Source: Dolichospermum sp. DET69
Lineage (GTDB): Bacteria; Cyanobacteriota; Cyanobacteriia; Cyanobacteriales; Nostocaceae
Assembly: GCA_017355425.1 (NCBI GenBank)
Contig: CP070233.1
Location: forward strand, 1,467,501-1,531,500
Direction: 5' to 3'
DNA: 64,000 bases
Shown here piece after piece: positions 31,305-40,860 of this stretch. Below the pieces are notes generated by a model that was given only the letters and a program-made list of their open reading frames with translations, searched no databases and was not told the DNA's origin. Both the position numbers and the translations under genes were made by a program. The first letter of the stretch is position 1. Each line of letters starts with the position of its first letter.

Positions 31305-32048
31305 ATGAGAGAACACAGTAAAAATTTCAAATCTTTATTTACTCAAGAAACTCCTACAGAAGTAACGCAAATGGGACTAACTTGGTTAGTAACAGCGGCT
31401 ATACTTACAACTATTATCTGGCAATTACCTATAGGTAATTATATTTTATACCCATTTTCTATCCTAGCGACTTGGTTTCATGAAATGGGTCATGGTTTAA
31501 TGGCCTTGATGTTGGGGGGACAATTTCAAAAATTAGAAATTTTTGCCAACGGTTCTGGCGTAGCTCATTATACTTTAAGTAACACTTGGGGATACCTTGG
31601 TATAGGCTTAGTAGCGGCTGCTGGTCCAATGGGTCCACCTATTGCCGGTGCAAGTTTAATTCTCGCTTCTGGGAGTTTAAAAACAACTTCCTTGAGTTTA
31701 AAAATTTTAGGCGGATTTTTACTGCTATCTACATTGATTTGGGTGCGTTCTTGGTTTGGTTTTGTGGCAATTCCCCTGTTAGGTTTGATGATATTGGGAG
31801 TTGCGTTAAAAACACCCCTTTGGGTACAAGGGTTTACAATTCAATTTTTAGGTGTGCAAGCTTGTGTAAGTACCTATCATCAGCTTGATTATTTATTTAG
31901 TTATACTGCGGGTTCCCTAGGATTATCAGATACAGGACAAATGCAGCGGTATTTGTTTTTACCTTATTGGTTTTGGGGCTTATTAATGGCGATCGCATCT
32001 CTGATCATCTTAATCCAAAGTCTGCGCGTTGTTTATTCAACAAAATAG
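31305..32048 (+). CDS. M50-like membrane metallopeptidase
   Basis: A 247-residue membrane protein. The zinc motif FHEMGHG (His59, Glu60, His63) sits in a TM helix, as in site-2 proteases. About six TM segments follow. The second metal-binding motif of classical S2P (NxxPxxxxDG) is not clear, so activity and substrate are uncertain; it is of the small 'peptidase M50B-like' type. GGAGAGTGATCA precedes the ATG. Confidence 0.75.
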   Translation: MREHSKNFKSLFTQETPTEVTQMGLTWLVTAAILTTIIWQLPIGNYILYPFSILATWFHEMGHGLMALMLGGQFQKLEIFANGSGVAHYTLSNTWGYLGIGLVAAAGPMGPPIAGASLILASGSLKTTSLSLKILGGFLLLSTLIWVRSWFGFVAIPLLGLMILGVALKTPLWVQGFTIQFLGVQACVSTYHQLDYLFSYTAGSLGLSDTGQMQRYLFLPYWFWGLLMAIASLIILIQSLRVVYSTK

Positions 32049-32379
32049 TAATAAAAATTCAAAATTAAACATTCAGGACTTTACCCGCATTGTTCACCAA
32101 TCTCCTCAAATATACAGTGGATTGCAGATAAATCATGTACAGAATCTGACTCCTGATTCCTGATTCCTGACTCCTGCGGTATTATTCAATTTGTTCACAA
32201 TAAATTAACAGTTTTTCCATAGATTCAGCTAAAGAAATCAACTCTTGCCAAGAAGAACCACTGACTAAGTTTTGAGCGTGTGCTAAACGATTACGTAAAT
32301 GTTTAATTTGATTATGCAAATTAGATGTTTTTTAGCTTAGAGTATTAATACTGAATGTAATATAACACCATTATTCCCT
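32049..32379. other. Intergenic region around the fragment
   Basis: Apart from the remnant at 32182-32328 it holds CTGATTCCTGATTCCTGACTCC tract (32150-32175) and a short AT-rich leader for the DUF362 gene. Confidence 0.4.
32182..32328 (-). pseudogene. C-terminal gene fragment (about 47 aa)
   Basis: The minus strand reads NLHNQIKHLRNRLAHAQNLV then a Trp-Glu-containing helix ending LIYCEQIE and a stop at 32182-32184. This looks like the helical C-terminus of a larger protein; an in-frame stop lies just upstream and no start is present. Parent family not identified. Confidence 0.45.
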
Positions 32380-33354
32380 ATGCCAACACAACAATCATCT
32401 GTTAGTCTAATTCGGGCTAAGTCCTACGAACAGGAAGCTCTAAAAGAATCCTTGGAAACACTGCTAGAACCTTTAGGGGGAATGGCTGCTTTTGTAAAAC
32501 CAGGAAACCGGGTTTTACTCAAACCTAATCTCCTGACTGGTTCTCGTCCAACAAAAGAATGTACCACCCGTCCAGAATTAGTGCGTGCCGTTGCCGAAAT
32601 GGTAATTGCCGTTGGTGGCAATCCATTTTTAGGAGATAGTCCTGCTTTTGGTAGTGCCAAAGGTGTGGCAATTGCTAATGGTTTATTACCAATTTTAGAA
32701 GAATTAAATTTACCGCTTGTGGAATTTCACGGTAAACGTTATCAAACAGTAAATGACAATTTTAATCACCTACTTTTATCGAAAGAAGCAATGGAAGCAG
32801 ACGTGATTATTAATCTGCCAAAAGTTAAATCTCATATGCAATTAACCCTAACTTTGGGAGTTAAAAATCTCTTCGGTTGTGTTCCTGGCAAAATGAAAGC
32901 TTGGTGGCACATGGAAGCGGGAAAAGATGCTGATAAATTTGGAGAAATGTTAGTAGAAACTGCCAGAGCAATTAACCCAACTTTAACAATTTTAGATGGT
33001 ATTATTGGTCATGAAGGTAATGGACCAAGTGGGGGAGAACCTCGAAAGTTAGAAATTTTAGCAGCTTCGACCAATGTATTTGCTTTAGATAGAGCAATGT
33101 TAGAAGTTCTCCAAGTTGCACCGGAACAAGTTCCCACAGTTGCAGCTTCCCAAAGATTGGGAATATGTCCCGAATTAAGTGATATTCACTTTCCTAATTT
33201 ATCACCTGATTTATTACAAATTGCAGATTGGCAATTACCCGAAAAGTTAATGCCCATAGATTTTGCCATGCCTCGTGTCATTAAATCTACATTCAGGCAT
33301 CTTTATATCCGCTTTATCAAAGAACCTATGAGCGCTTATAGGGTAAATCGGTAA
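32380..33354 (+). CDS. DUF362 domain protein
   Basis: A 324-residue protein of the DUF362 family. Signature segments: NRVLLKPNLLTG, TRPELVRAVAEMV, GDSPAFGSAKGVA, NLPKVKSHMQLTLTLGVKNLFG and DGIIGHEGNGPSGGEPRKL. Many DUF362 proteins carry ferredoxin-like Fe-S clusters; this one lacks the CxxCxxC modules. Function unknown. It ends with its own terminator. Confidence 0.88.
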   Translation: MPTQQSSVSLIRAKSYEQEALKESLETLLEPLGGMAAFVKPGNRVLLKPNLLTGSRPTKECTTRPELVRAVAEMVIAVGGNPFLGDSPAFGSAKGVAIANGLLPILEELNLPLVEFHGKRYQTVNDNFNHLLLSKEAMEADVIINLPKVKSHMQLTLTLGVKNLFGCVPGKMKAWWHMEAGKDADKFGEMLVETARAINPTLTILDGIIGHEGNGPSGGEPRKLEILAASTNVFALDRAMLEVLQVAPEQVPTVAASQRLGICPELSDIHFPNLSPDLLQIADWQLPEKLMPIDFAMPRVIKSTFRHLYIRFIKEPMSAYRVNR

Positions 33355-33358
33355 TTAA

Positions 33359-33382
33359 AAAAAGGGGACTCACCCCTTTTTT
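33359..33382 (+). terminator. Terminator after DUF362 gene
   Basis: Stem AAAAGGGG-ACTCA-CCCCTTTT running into TT, 5 bp past the stop codon. Confidence 0.85.
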
Positions 33383-33639
33383 ATCCTAAACGTGATCATT
33401 AATTTGAAACCTATAAGTATTCAGCCGTTGTTCATAAGTTATAAATTTATCAATGATAGGCAAAATAGAAGCAATTTTTGCATAAGTTATTGGGAATTGC
33501 TATAATTTCCTCACTATAATGAGATTTAATTTTAGCGGTTTAATCGCTGATCCCCGTCAGGGTTACTCCAGGATACGCTATAAAATAAAATGACAAAACA
33601 AAACCCTAAAACTCAGAATTGCTGTTGACTGCAACGCCC

Positions 33640-34692
33640 ATGAATCAACTGAACAATGGTTTTACATTATTTCTCAGTCTGCTAGTTGAGGCGATGCCCT
33701 TTTTATTGCTAGGTGTATTTTTCTCCAGTGTGTTACTATTCTTTATTGATGAAAGTAAATTAGTCGAGAAAATGCCTAAAAATCCCCTGTTGGGGGCTTT
33801 ATTTGGCAGCCTGATGGGTCTTTTCTTTCCAGTTTGTGAGTGCGGTAATGTGCCAGTAGCAAGACGCTTATTGATGCAGGGAGTACCCACACCAGTAGCA
33901 ATTGGCTTTTTATTAGCAGCACCGACAATTAACCCGATTGTAATTTGGTCAACTTGGACTGCATTCCGCGATCAACCAGAAATAGTAGTGTTAAGAGTGG
34001 TATTTTCCCTAGCCATTGCTACTATTATTGGCTTTATCTTCAGTTTTCAACCAGACTTAGTTCCTTTTCTCCAACCACAAATCGCCCGTCATCTCAAATT
34101 CACCCCCCCCGCTTCATCGAAAACAAACCGCAGAGGAAAACAATCTCAACTACAACTCCAAACTAGTACGTCTAGTTTATTGCAATCAGGAACATATATT
34201 CTTGGTGGAACAACGGGAGCATCAAAACGCATAGATAATAATTACGGTGAAGCTGCGGCAATTTCTAACCTCGATAAACCCTTACCAGAGAAACTTCGCT
34301 CCCTCTTAGATAATATTGTCCAAGAATTGCGAGAATTGGGAGGAGTAATGGTACTAGGAAGTGCAATAGCCGCTGCCATTCAAGTTTTAGCCCCCCGTGA
34401 ACTAATTCTTGGTCTTGGCGCTGGGCCAATTACTTCAATTTTAGCTATGCTAGTATTAGCAGCAGTTGTATCAATATGCTCTACAGTTGATGCCTTCTTT
34501 GCCCTGTCTTTTGCTTCCACATTTACTAGCGGGTCATTATTAGCATTTCTAGTATTTGGACCGATGATTGATATCAAAGGCATTGGTTTGATGTTATCAA
34601 TTTTTAAACCCAAAGCCCTTTTCTATCTCTTTTCCTTAGCAGGACTGTTGACACTCTTATTCACTTTATTCCTGAATCTGCACGTAATCTGA
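33640..34692 (+). CDS. Permease, ArsP/DUF318 family (YcgR-like)
   Basis: A 350-residue membrane protein in two four-helix halves joined by a polar linker (about 150-235). The first half carries FFPVCECGNVPVARRLL and the family glycine motif AAPTINPIV; the second has ICSTVDAFFALSFAST and LAFLVFGPMIDIKG. The family includes ArsP and the B. subtilis YcgR-type permeases. It pairs with the TIGR03943 protein downstream, as in other bacteria. TTG at 33619 is possible; ATG at 33640 is preferred. Transported substrate unknown. Confidence 0.85.
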   Translation: MNQLNNGFTLFLSLLVEAMPFLLLGVFFSSVLLFFIDESKLVEKMPKNPLLGALFGSLMGLFFPVCECGNVPVARRLLMQGVPTPVAIGFLLAAPTINPIVIWSTWTAFRDQPEIVVLRVVFSLAIATIIGFIFSFQPDLVPFLQPQIARHLKFTPPASSKTNRRGKQSQLQLQTSTSSLLQSGTYILGGTTGASKRIDNNYGEAAAISNLDKPLPEKLRSLLDNIVQELRELGGVMVLGSAIAAAIQVLAPRELILGLGAGPITSILAMLVLAAVVSICSTVDAFFALSFASTFTSGSLLAFLVFGPMIDIKGIGLMLSIFKPKALFYLFSLAGLLTLLFTLFLNLHVI

Positions 34693-35090
34693 TGTTAGTT
34701 GTCCGTTGTTGTAAAAAAGCAATGTGGGGTGTGGGGTATAGGGTTTAAATCTTAGAAAGGTGGGAATATAGAAATTAGAGATTGGGAAATATGTATTTGG
34801 TAATTTGATCAAATGACTTACCAATCATCTTATTCACTGTCAACCGTCAACCGTCAACCGTCAACCGTCAACCATCAACCATCAACTGTCAACTGTCAAC
34901 CGTCAACCGTCAACCGTCAACCGTCAACCGTCAACCGTCAACCGTCAACCGTCAACCGTCAACCGTCAACCGTCAACCGTCAACCATCAACCGTCAACCA
35001 TCAACCGTCAACCGTCAACCGTCAACCGTCAACCGTCAACCGTCAACCGTCAACCGTCAACCGTCAACCGTCAACCGTCAACCGTCAATA
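34693..35090. other. Intergenic region with possible leader ORF
   Basis: A frame from ATG 34813 runs through the heptamer array (repeating STVNRQP) to a TAA at 35089-35091 that overlaps the ATG of the next gene (TAATG). No Shine-Dalgarno site is visible before either ATG. Most likely not a protein gene, but translation through it could deliver ribosomes to the next start. Confidence 0.4.
34839..35088. repeat. Heptanucleotide GTCAACC array, about 35 copies
   Basis: About 35 head-to-tail copies of GTCAACC with a few ATCAACC and GTCAACT variants. It fills the space immediately before the ATG of the TIGR03943 gene and resembles the short tandem repeats (STRR) known from heterocystous cyanobacteria. 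Since 7 is not a multiple of 3, the array reads as an open frame in all three forward frames. Confidence 0.9.
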
Positions 35091-35855
35091 ATGCTGAATT
35101 CCCAAACTAAAGCCCCAAATAAATTCATTCCTTGGTTAGATGTGGTAGCCATTACGGCTTGGGGTATTTTGATGTTGAAATACTGGCTGACAGGGAAACT
35201 TTACCTGTTGATTCACCCTGATTACTTTTGGTTAGCCATTTTGGCGGGAATAGCTTTATTAGTTATTGGTTTTTTTAAAGCGTTAGAACTTTGGAAACAT
35301 CGCCGCCGACCTGAAATATCTAATGCTCCACATATTAGCTTATTTCCGCCTGGTTGGGGGAGTTTCCTGCTATTAACAGCGGCAATTTTAGGATTAATTA
35401 TTACACCCCGTGCCTTTGCTAGTCAAACAGCACTAGATCGAGGTGTAACTGAATCAGTTGGTGCAACCCGCACCCAACCCCAAGCATTTCGGGCTACAGT
35501 TCGCCCAGAAGAGCGATCGCTTGTAGACTGGGTACGTACACTAAATGTCTATCCTGAACCCGACGCATACATAGGACAAAAAGTAAAAGTTCAGGGATTT
35601 GTGATTCATCAACCTAACGTCACTGAAGACTATATGTTTTTAGCCCGGTTTATCCTCACTTGCTGTGCCGCAGATGCCTATCCTGTGGGATTACCAGTGC
35701 AAATATCAGGCTCACGTCAACAGTACCCTCCCGATACATGGTTAGAAATAGAAGGACAAATGACAACCCAAACCATTGCCCAAAAGCGCCAATTAACTAT
35801 CAAAGCTAACGCGCTGAAAAAAATTCCTCAACCTCAAAATCCTTACAGTTATTAG
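35091..35855 (+). CDS. TIGR03943/DUF1980 family protein (YcgQ-like)
   Basis: A 254-residue protein with two TM helices in the first 65 residues, a third near 98-115, then an extracytoplasmic OB-like domain (VKVQGFVIHQPNVTEDYMFLARFILTCCAADAYPVGLPVQ). The conserved Cys-Cys pair is present. It is the usual partner of the upstream permease and probably forms a complex with it. Metal or small-ligand transport is suspected in the family. Confidence 0.85.
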   Translation: MLNSQTKAPNKFIPWLDVVAITAWGILMLKYWLTGKLYLLIHPDYFWLAILAGIALLVIGFFKALELWKHRRRPEISNAPHISLFPPGWGSFLLLTAAILGLIITPRAFASQTALDRGVTESVGATRTQPQAFRATVRPEERSLVDWVRTLNVYPEPDAYIGQKVKVQGFVIHQPNVTEDYMFLARFILTCCAADAYPVGLPVQISGSRQQYPPDTWLEIEGQMTTQTIAQKRQLTIKANALKKIPQPQNPYSY

Positions 35856-35880
35856 TCAGTAATCAACTGACAACTGACCA

Positions 35881-37380
35881 ATGAACAAATCCTATAAACT
35901 TATTCAACCATTAGACAGAGTTGCGATCGCTGTCATGCTCCTACTGAGTATGCTGATCGGGTTGATCATCTGGAAAGGGGATGTAGTCAAACCTGGTGTC
36001 CGCAATTTTACCTGGGAAAACCAACAAATTGGCGCAGAGGATCTTTCCTTTTCCCTTACCTTTAGTCGGCCAATGGATTACAAAAGTATTGAGGAGAATT
36101 TAAAAATAGATCCACCTCTAGCCGGTAAAACCAGTTGGGCAGGGAGAAGAATGGTATATACACTGCTGACACCAGCCCCCTACGGGACAAATTACCAAGT
36201 TAAATTAGCACAAGGTAAAGATAAATATTCTCAAGCAGAAGGAAAAAACCGCGTCATGCAGCCCTTTACAGGTAGCTTTGCCACCCGTAATCGTGTCATC
36301 CTTTACATTGGATCTGCCCCAGACATCCAAGGGCAGTTGGTACTTTATAACTTAACCCAAGAACAAAAAAAAATCCTTACCCCCAAAGACTTAATTATCA
36401 TGGATTTTGAGCCATTCCCTAATGGTGAAAAAATCCTTTTCTCTGCCCGTTCTTCTAAAAATCCTGACCTCCTTTCAGCCCAACTTTTTACAGTCACCAC
36501 AGGTGTCCCTAGTCAAATTGGAGGGGAAACAGAAGCCCCTGGTAAAGTTGACCTAATTTTAGATAACAAAGAATATCAAAATCTCAAATTTGACCTGTCA
36601 GCAGATGGAAAAATCATTGTTATTCAACGAGGTAAACGAGATAATCCCGGTGACTTTGCTCTGTGGTCTTTATTAACCAGCAATGATAAATCCGGCGAAA
36701 AACCCACCCCAAAACGTTTACAAGGGCAACCTGGTGGAGATTTCCTGATTACACCTGATAGCAAAGCCGTAGCAGTTTCCCAAGGAGAGGGAACAGCAAT
36801 TGTATCTTTAGAAGGTGATAGCGGTAAACCTCTCGATTTTCTCCCTCAATTTGGTTTAGTCCAAGCTTTCTCTAAGGACGGTTCACAGGCAGCAATGGTC
36901 AAATTTAATACTGACTATACGAGAGATTTGTTTTTAGTCACCAACCAAGGCGTACAAAAACAATTATTAAAAACTACAGGCTCAATTCTTAGCTGTCAGT
37001 TTGATTCTGCTTCCCCTAGTCTTTACTGCTTAGTTACACAACTTATTTCTAAAGAACAATACATAGAACAGCCCTACTTGGTATCCATTGACTTGAAAAC
37101 AGGAAAGCAAAAACCACTGATGCTTTTACCTCCGGCTCAACGCAATGTGCAAACCAGTTTAGCCCCCGACGGTTTAGGCTTCTTATTTGACCAAGTAGTC
37201 CCCATTGCTAATAACACTACACCATTACCCGCAAATACCTTAAAAACTGATGATGGTGAACCGATTGCTAGTAGTAGTCTTTGGTTAATGCCTTTGCTAC
37301 CTATTGCTGATAATACCAACATTGATATTAAACCTGAACAACTGCCTCTAGTGGGCTTTCATCCCCATTGGCTACCTTAA
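35881..37380 (+). CDS. Cyanobacterial membrane-anchored Ig-like/beta-propeller protein
   Basis: A 499-residue protein with one N-terminal TM anchor (about 15-32), then a Big_5-type Ig-like domain (LSFSLTFSRPMDYKSIEENLKIDPP), followed by a six- or seven-bladed propeller of WD40/PD40-like repeats. Likely faces the periplasm. Found 25 bp after the TIGR03943 gene and in the same direction, so it may share the transcript. No enzyme motif seen; function unknown. Confidence 0.7.
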   Translation: MNKSYKLIQPLDRVAIAVMLLLSMLIGLIIWKGDVVKPGVRNFTWENQQIGAEDLSFSLTFSRPMDYKSIEENLKIDPPLAGKTSWAGRRMVYTLLTPAPYGTNYQVKLAQGKDKYSQAEGKNRVMQPFTGSFATRNRVILYIGSAPDIQGQLVLYNLTQEQKKILTPKDLIIMDFEPFPNGEKILFSARSSKNPDLLSAQLFTVTTGVPSQIGGETEAPGKVDLILDNKEYQNLKFDLSADGKIIVIQRGKRDNPGDFALWSLLTSNDKSGEKPTPKRLQGQPGGDFLITPDSKAVAVSQGEGTAIVSLEGDSGKPLDFLPQFGLVQAFSKDGSQAAMVKFNTDYTRDLFLVTNQGVQKQLLKTTGSILSCQFDSASPSLYCLVTQLISKEQYIEQPYLVSIDLKTGKQKPLMLLPPAQRNVQTSLAPDGLGFLFDQVVPIANNTTPLPANTLKTDDGEPIASSSLWLMPLLPIADNTNIDIKPEQLPLVGFHPHWLP

Positions 37381-37592
37381 TTAATTGACAATTGACAACT
37401 GATAATTAACAATTATGAAATATCCACTGTCAATTTTTCTTTGTGTAAATAAGTAATAACGGCTACGTATTTGTAAACAACCACAATATGACCGTAACAA
37501 ATTTATCTTTCACAAAGCTCAAGCCACGCTATCGGCCAACTATAGTTCAACTTCACTCACTATAAACGGATTGTTAATGTGAAACCGTAGTT

Positions 37593-38936
37593 ATGGAAAA
37601 ATTGGAAGACAGCAACCAACAAGACTGGATTGCAGAACCTAACATTGATCAACAAGCACAGGTTAATTTAGAATTCCAGCAGTTAATCAAGTTAAATACA
37701 GAATTAACTACAGCTAATAATCATCTATATACTCAGGTAGAGCAGCTAAAAACTGAATTAGCTGAAGCCGAAAAGATTTTGCAGTGGCACAAAACACGGT
37801 CTACTGTTACGGAATCCATGTTTAACCAACAAAATCAAGAACTTTCTGCTGGTCAAGAGCAAATTCATTCCCTGTATCAGCAGTTAGAAATCTCTGTACA
37901 AACAGTTCAAGAACAAGAAATTTGTATTGAAAATTATAAAGCTAATTTGCAAATTAGCCAACAACGGTTAGCGCATTTAGAAAGAGAATGTTCTCTGCTA
38001 CAAACTAATTACAGTCAAGAGTCCCAGCAGTTATTACATTCCGAAAATACTTGTCGTGAATTGCGGGCTAGACTAATGCGTCAACAACGACAGACTATGC
38101 AATTCAAATCGGCGCTGGAAAAATGTCTAGATACTCCAATTCCTAGTCATGAGAATTTAGAGGATCATATTCATCATCCCCATGATGTCATCCACAAACA
38201 AACGAGATTCGCCCGCAAAGCCAGGTCTTTGTTTCCCAACGCTCAACCTATTCGACCTTGGACAGGAGAAGGAGATTCTCTGCACGATTCTGTTAATAGT
38301 TCCTGGGTTAAACCGACAGCAACAACGGCTGAAAACTATACACACCATCAAGAACCATCAATTTCCCAGCCTACACAAGTTAATGAATCAACTATACAAT
38401 CAACAACTGTAGATAATTCTGAAGTATTATCTTTAGACCAGCAATTAGAAGGGATAATTCATCGGTTTTTTATTACACCATCACCGGATGAAGCCACGAC
38501 CCAGGAGACAGAAACTGAGGTAAATATTCATCAAGCTGATACATCTGTTTTAGAAAGTTTAGTATCTACTCCTGGAAATCATGAACAACCAGAAATAATA
38601 ATTCAACAGGATTTGCAGCTAGAAATTGATCCTTATGGTATTAATGAAAATTCTGGAAAGGAAGATTTTTCAAGATCATTAATCCAGGAATTACCAATTA
38701 TTTCCACTTCCCTCAGCCCTCAGATAAATACTGTGGAAATGGAAGATTTTTGGTTAGATATTTCCCCGGAAACAGAATCTAGTTTACCAACTAATGATAT
38801 TTTGCCGGAGTTATTGGCTGGTAATACATCTGACAATAGGTCTCCTTCACCATTGATTTATCCACAACGACCACCCAAGGGACGCAAATCTTTAGCATCT
38901 GTAGAATTGCCGAATTTTCAACCTAAGCACAAATAG
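37593..38936 (+). CDS. Cyanobacterial coiled-coil protein
   Basis: A 447-residue soluble protein. Residues about 20-190 form a long coiled coil (VNLEFQQLIKLNTELTTANNHLYTQVEQLKTEL and later heptads). The remainder is Ser/Thr/Glu-rich and probably disordered, ending in a short basic motif PPKGRKSLASVELPNF that may be a binding peptide. Similar proteins are conserved in filamentous cyanobacteria; role not known. Confidence 0.7.
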   Translation: MEKLEDSNQQDWIAEPNIDQQAQVNLEFQQLIKLNTELTTANNHLYTQVEQLKTELAEAEKILQWHKTRSTVTESMFNQQNQELSAGQEQIHSLYQQLEISVQTVQEQEICIENYKANLQISQQRLAHLERECSLLQTNYSQESQQLLHSENTCRELRARLMRQQRQTMQFKSALEKCLDTPIPSHENLEDHIHHPHDVIHKQTRFARKARSLFPNAQPIRPWTGEGDSLHDSVNSSWVKPTATTAENYTHHQEPSISQPTQVNESTIQSTTVDNSEVLSLDQQLEGIIHRFFITPSPDEATTQETETEVNIHQADTSVLESLVSTPGNHEQPEIIIQQDLQLEIDPYGINENSGKEDFSRSLIQELPIISTSLSPQINTVEMEDFWLDISPETESSLPTNDILPELLAGNTSDNRSPSPLIYPQRPPKGRKSLASVELPNFQPKHK

Positions 38937-39028
38937 ATGATTAAGCATTTGATAAAATTGCTATATTTCAGTTGTTATACCATTTTTAGAGAAAGATGCG
39001 CTTAGTTAACGAGTATATTGAAACTTCT

Positions 39029-39056
39029 GTAGAGACGTTCTATGGAACGTCTCTAC
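39029..39056. repeat. GTAGAGACGTTCC palindrome, copy 1
   Basis: 28-bp palindrome GTAGAGACGTTC-TATG-GAACGTCTCTAC between two converging genes; second copy at 44607-44634. Could serve as a bidirectional terminator. Confidence 0.7.
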
Positions 39057-39068
39057 AATAAATTGCTA

Positions 39069-40088
39069 TTACCTTCTATACTCGTCCCCACAATCACCAA
39101 TTAACTTATATAAATCTTTTGACTGTTGAGAAACTGCATCTATTTTCCCTATATCTTCAGCATCTAAATTAAAACTAAATACCCTAGCATTATCTTCTAA
39201 ATGTTCCGCAATTCCTAATCTTGCACCCACAATTACACCACCCACTGCTGGCTGATTTAAAATGTAATTTACAGCCACATTAGTAATACTCACTTGATGT
39301 TTATCAGCAATGGTTTTCAAGGTAGTTAATAATTCTTGAAATAATCGCCAACTCCCCCAATTAGCAATCATTTGTTTGTATTTTCTCAAACTTGTAGTAT
39401 TGATTTCTGAATTTTTTGGTTCTGGTTTACCTAAATATTTTTCTGATAATAAACCACCACAAACACTACCATAGGTAAATAGTTTTATATGATGTTCTTC
39501 ACAGAATTTCACCATATTTACTTGAGGTCTTCTGTCAACAAGAGAAAACTGGACTTGATTAGAAACAATCTGGATTCCTGCTTCTGTAATAATTTGTAAA
39601 TGTTCCGTATCAAAATTAGTTAAAGCTAAATGTTTGATTTTTCCTTCTGTTTGCAACTCTGCCATATATTTAAGAGCATCTAAATAATTAGAGTCTTTAT
39701 AGTCCCACCAATGAAACTGCATTAAATCTAATGATTTAACATCCATTCTTCTCAAGGAAATATCAATATTTTCCTCAACCAGTTTTTTTGTCATTTTCCC
39801 AGCCCGGGGAACCCATTTTGTAAAAGCTTGAATATTATTAACTGCTTCCTCACCACGAGTCGCAATTAATTGACGACGAAACTCACCAATTAAATCTTCT
39901 GCTGGTCCATAATGATCTGCTAAATCCCAAGTTGTAAAACCAGCATCTACATATTCAAACATCGCTTGAATAGCGGCTGTACGGTCAATGCGTCCATGTC
40001 CTCCAGAAACTTGCCACATTCCATTCAAAATTCGGCAAATCTTTAAGTCGGGGGTAAATTGTAAATAGCTGTCTTGAGGTAAAGTCAT
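39069..40088 (-). CDS. Aldo/keto reductase
   Basis: NADPH-dependent oxidoreductase with a TIM barrel, about 339 residues. Catalytic Asp and Tyr are in TTWDLADHYGPAE, Lys in FTKWVPRAGK and His in LMQFHWWDY; VGARL near the end fits cofactor binding. The ATG at 40088 (MTLPQDSYLQF) is preferred; the longer frame to 40145 overlaps the cytochrome gene. It follows the cytochrome gene by 13 bp on the same strand. Confidence 0.9.
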   Translation of the reverse strand: MTLPQDSYLQFTPDLKICRILNGMWQVSGGHGRIDRTAAIQAMFEYVDAGFTTWDLADHYGPAEDLIGEFRRQLIATRGEEAVNNIQAFTKWVPRAGKMTKKLVEENIDISLRRMDVKSLDLMQFHWWDYKDSNYLDALKYMAELQTEGKIKHLALTNFDTEHLQIITEAGIQIVSNQVQFSLVDRRPQVNMVKFCEEHHIKLFTYGSVCGGLLSEKYLGKPEPKNSEINTTSLRKYKQMIANWGSWRLFQELLTTLKTIADKHQVSITNVAVNYILNQPAVGGVIVGARLGIAEHLEDNARVFSFNLDAEDIGKIDAVSQQSKDLYKLIGDCGDEYRR

Positions 40089-40101
40089 ATTTTTGGTATT
40101 A

Positions 40102-40437
40102 TTATTTCCAATCTTTTTCTGCTTGTTCCAAAACATAAGCTGCAACGTTTTGAATTTCCTCTGTTGTTAAACGATCTTTATAGGCTGACATATTATTTTT
40201 GCCATTAGTAACAATCGTTGTAATCGCTTCTAAAGAATCCATTCCATATTTTTTGAGTGCATTCTTTTTTAAGTTTTTACCACGTCTAATGATGTTTCCT
40301 CCATTAATATGACAACCAGCACAATGGACACTAAAAATTTCCGCCCTTGGGTCTGTATTTAAAGCGTTAGCAGGTAAAGTAAAATTGATAGTCCACAAGC
40401 AAAGTGTGCATAATATCAATGTTATGAGTTTTTTCAT
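40102..40437 (-). CDS. c-type cytochrome, cyt c6-like
   Basis: A 111-residue pre-protein with a Sec signal (cut near PANA-LNTD, residue 25) and one haem-binding CAGCH (39-43). The tail matches the c6 pattern (TTEEIQNVAAYVLEQAEKDW), and the likely axial Met is in NNMSAYKDRL, unlike the AMPAF of photosynthetic c6. So it may be one of the divergent c6B/c6C cytochromes. It lies in an apparent operon with the 74-aa gene (4-bp overlap) and the aldo/keto reductase. Confidence 0.88.
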   Translation of the reverse strand: MKKLITLILCTLCLWTINFTLPANALNTDPRAEIFSVHCAGCHINGGNIIRRGKNLKKNALKKYGMDSLEAITTIVTNGKNNMSAYKDRLTTEEIQNVAAYVLEQAEKDWK

Positions 40438-40658
40438 AAAGCTTCAAAATCAGAAATAAAGCCAATAAACTTTGTACATTCTTCTTGAAAAGCTTCTGCT
40501 TCGCTGACATCTTCCATTTTATAGGACATGATCCGGTTTCCATCTGGCATTTTTTTAGAACCAACCAATTCACATTGGTATTTTTCTACCATTTTCTTAA
40601 ATTCAACACCAGATACTTTCCATGCTTCACTATCACAAGTGATATTTATGCGCCACAT
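40434..40658 (-). CDS. Conserved small protein, 74 aa
   Basis: A small soluble protein (MWRINITCDSEAWKVSGVEF...) with two Cys and an acidic C-terminus. No family recognised. The ATGA overlap with the cytochrome start suggests translational coupling. Confidence 0.6.
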   Translation of the reverse strand: MWRINITCDSEAWKVSGVEFKKMVEKYQCELVGSKKMPDGNRIMSYKMEDVSEAEAFQEECTKFIGFISDFEAL

Positions 40659-40860
40659 AATTAAAATTTACTGATTGACCAATATTGATTATTTCATAAA
40701 TTGGTAACATTTCCCTAAAAAATCAAAAATTCAGAGATATTCTTGTTAATGTCCTTTGCACTACCTGAAGATAGATATGGTTCTATTTCTTTAGAGGGTG
40801 TTTATAGCCAGAAGATTTCGCCAAAATGAGTGTAAGTGTTACATGAGATTTATATTCAGT

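Noticed and set aside
34813-35091. A 92-aa STVNRQP-repeat protein gene
   Set aside because: It is an open frame made only by the heptamer array, without a ribosome site; treated as a possible leader, not a protein gene.
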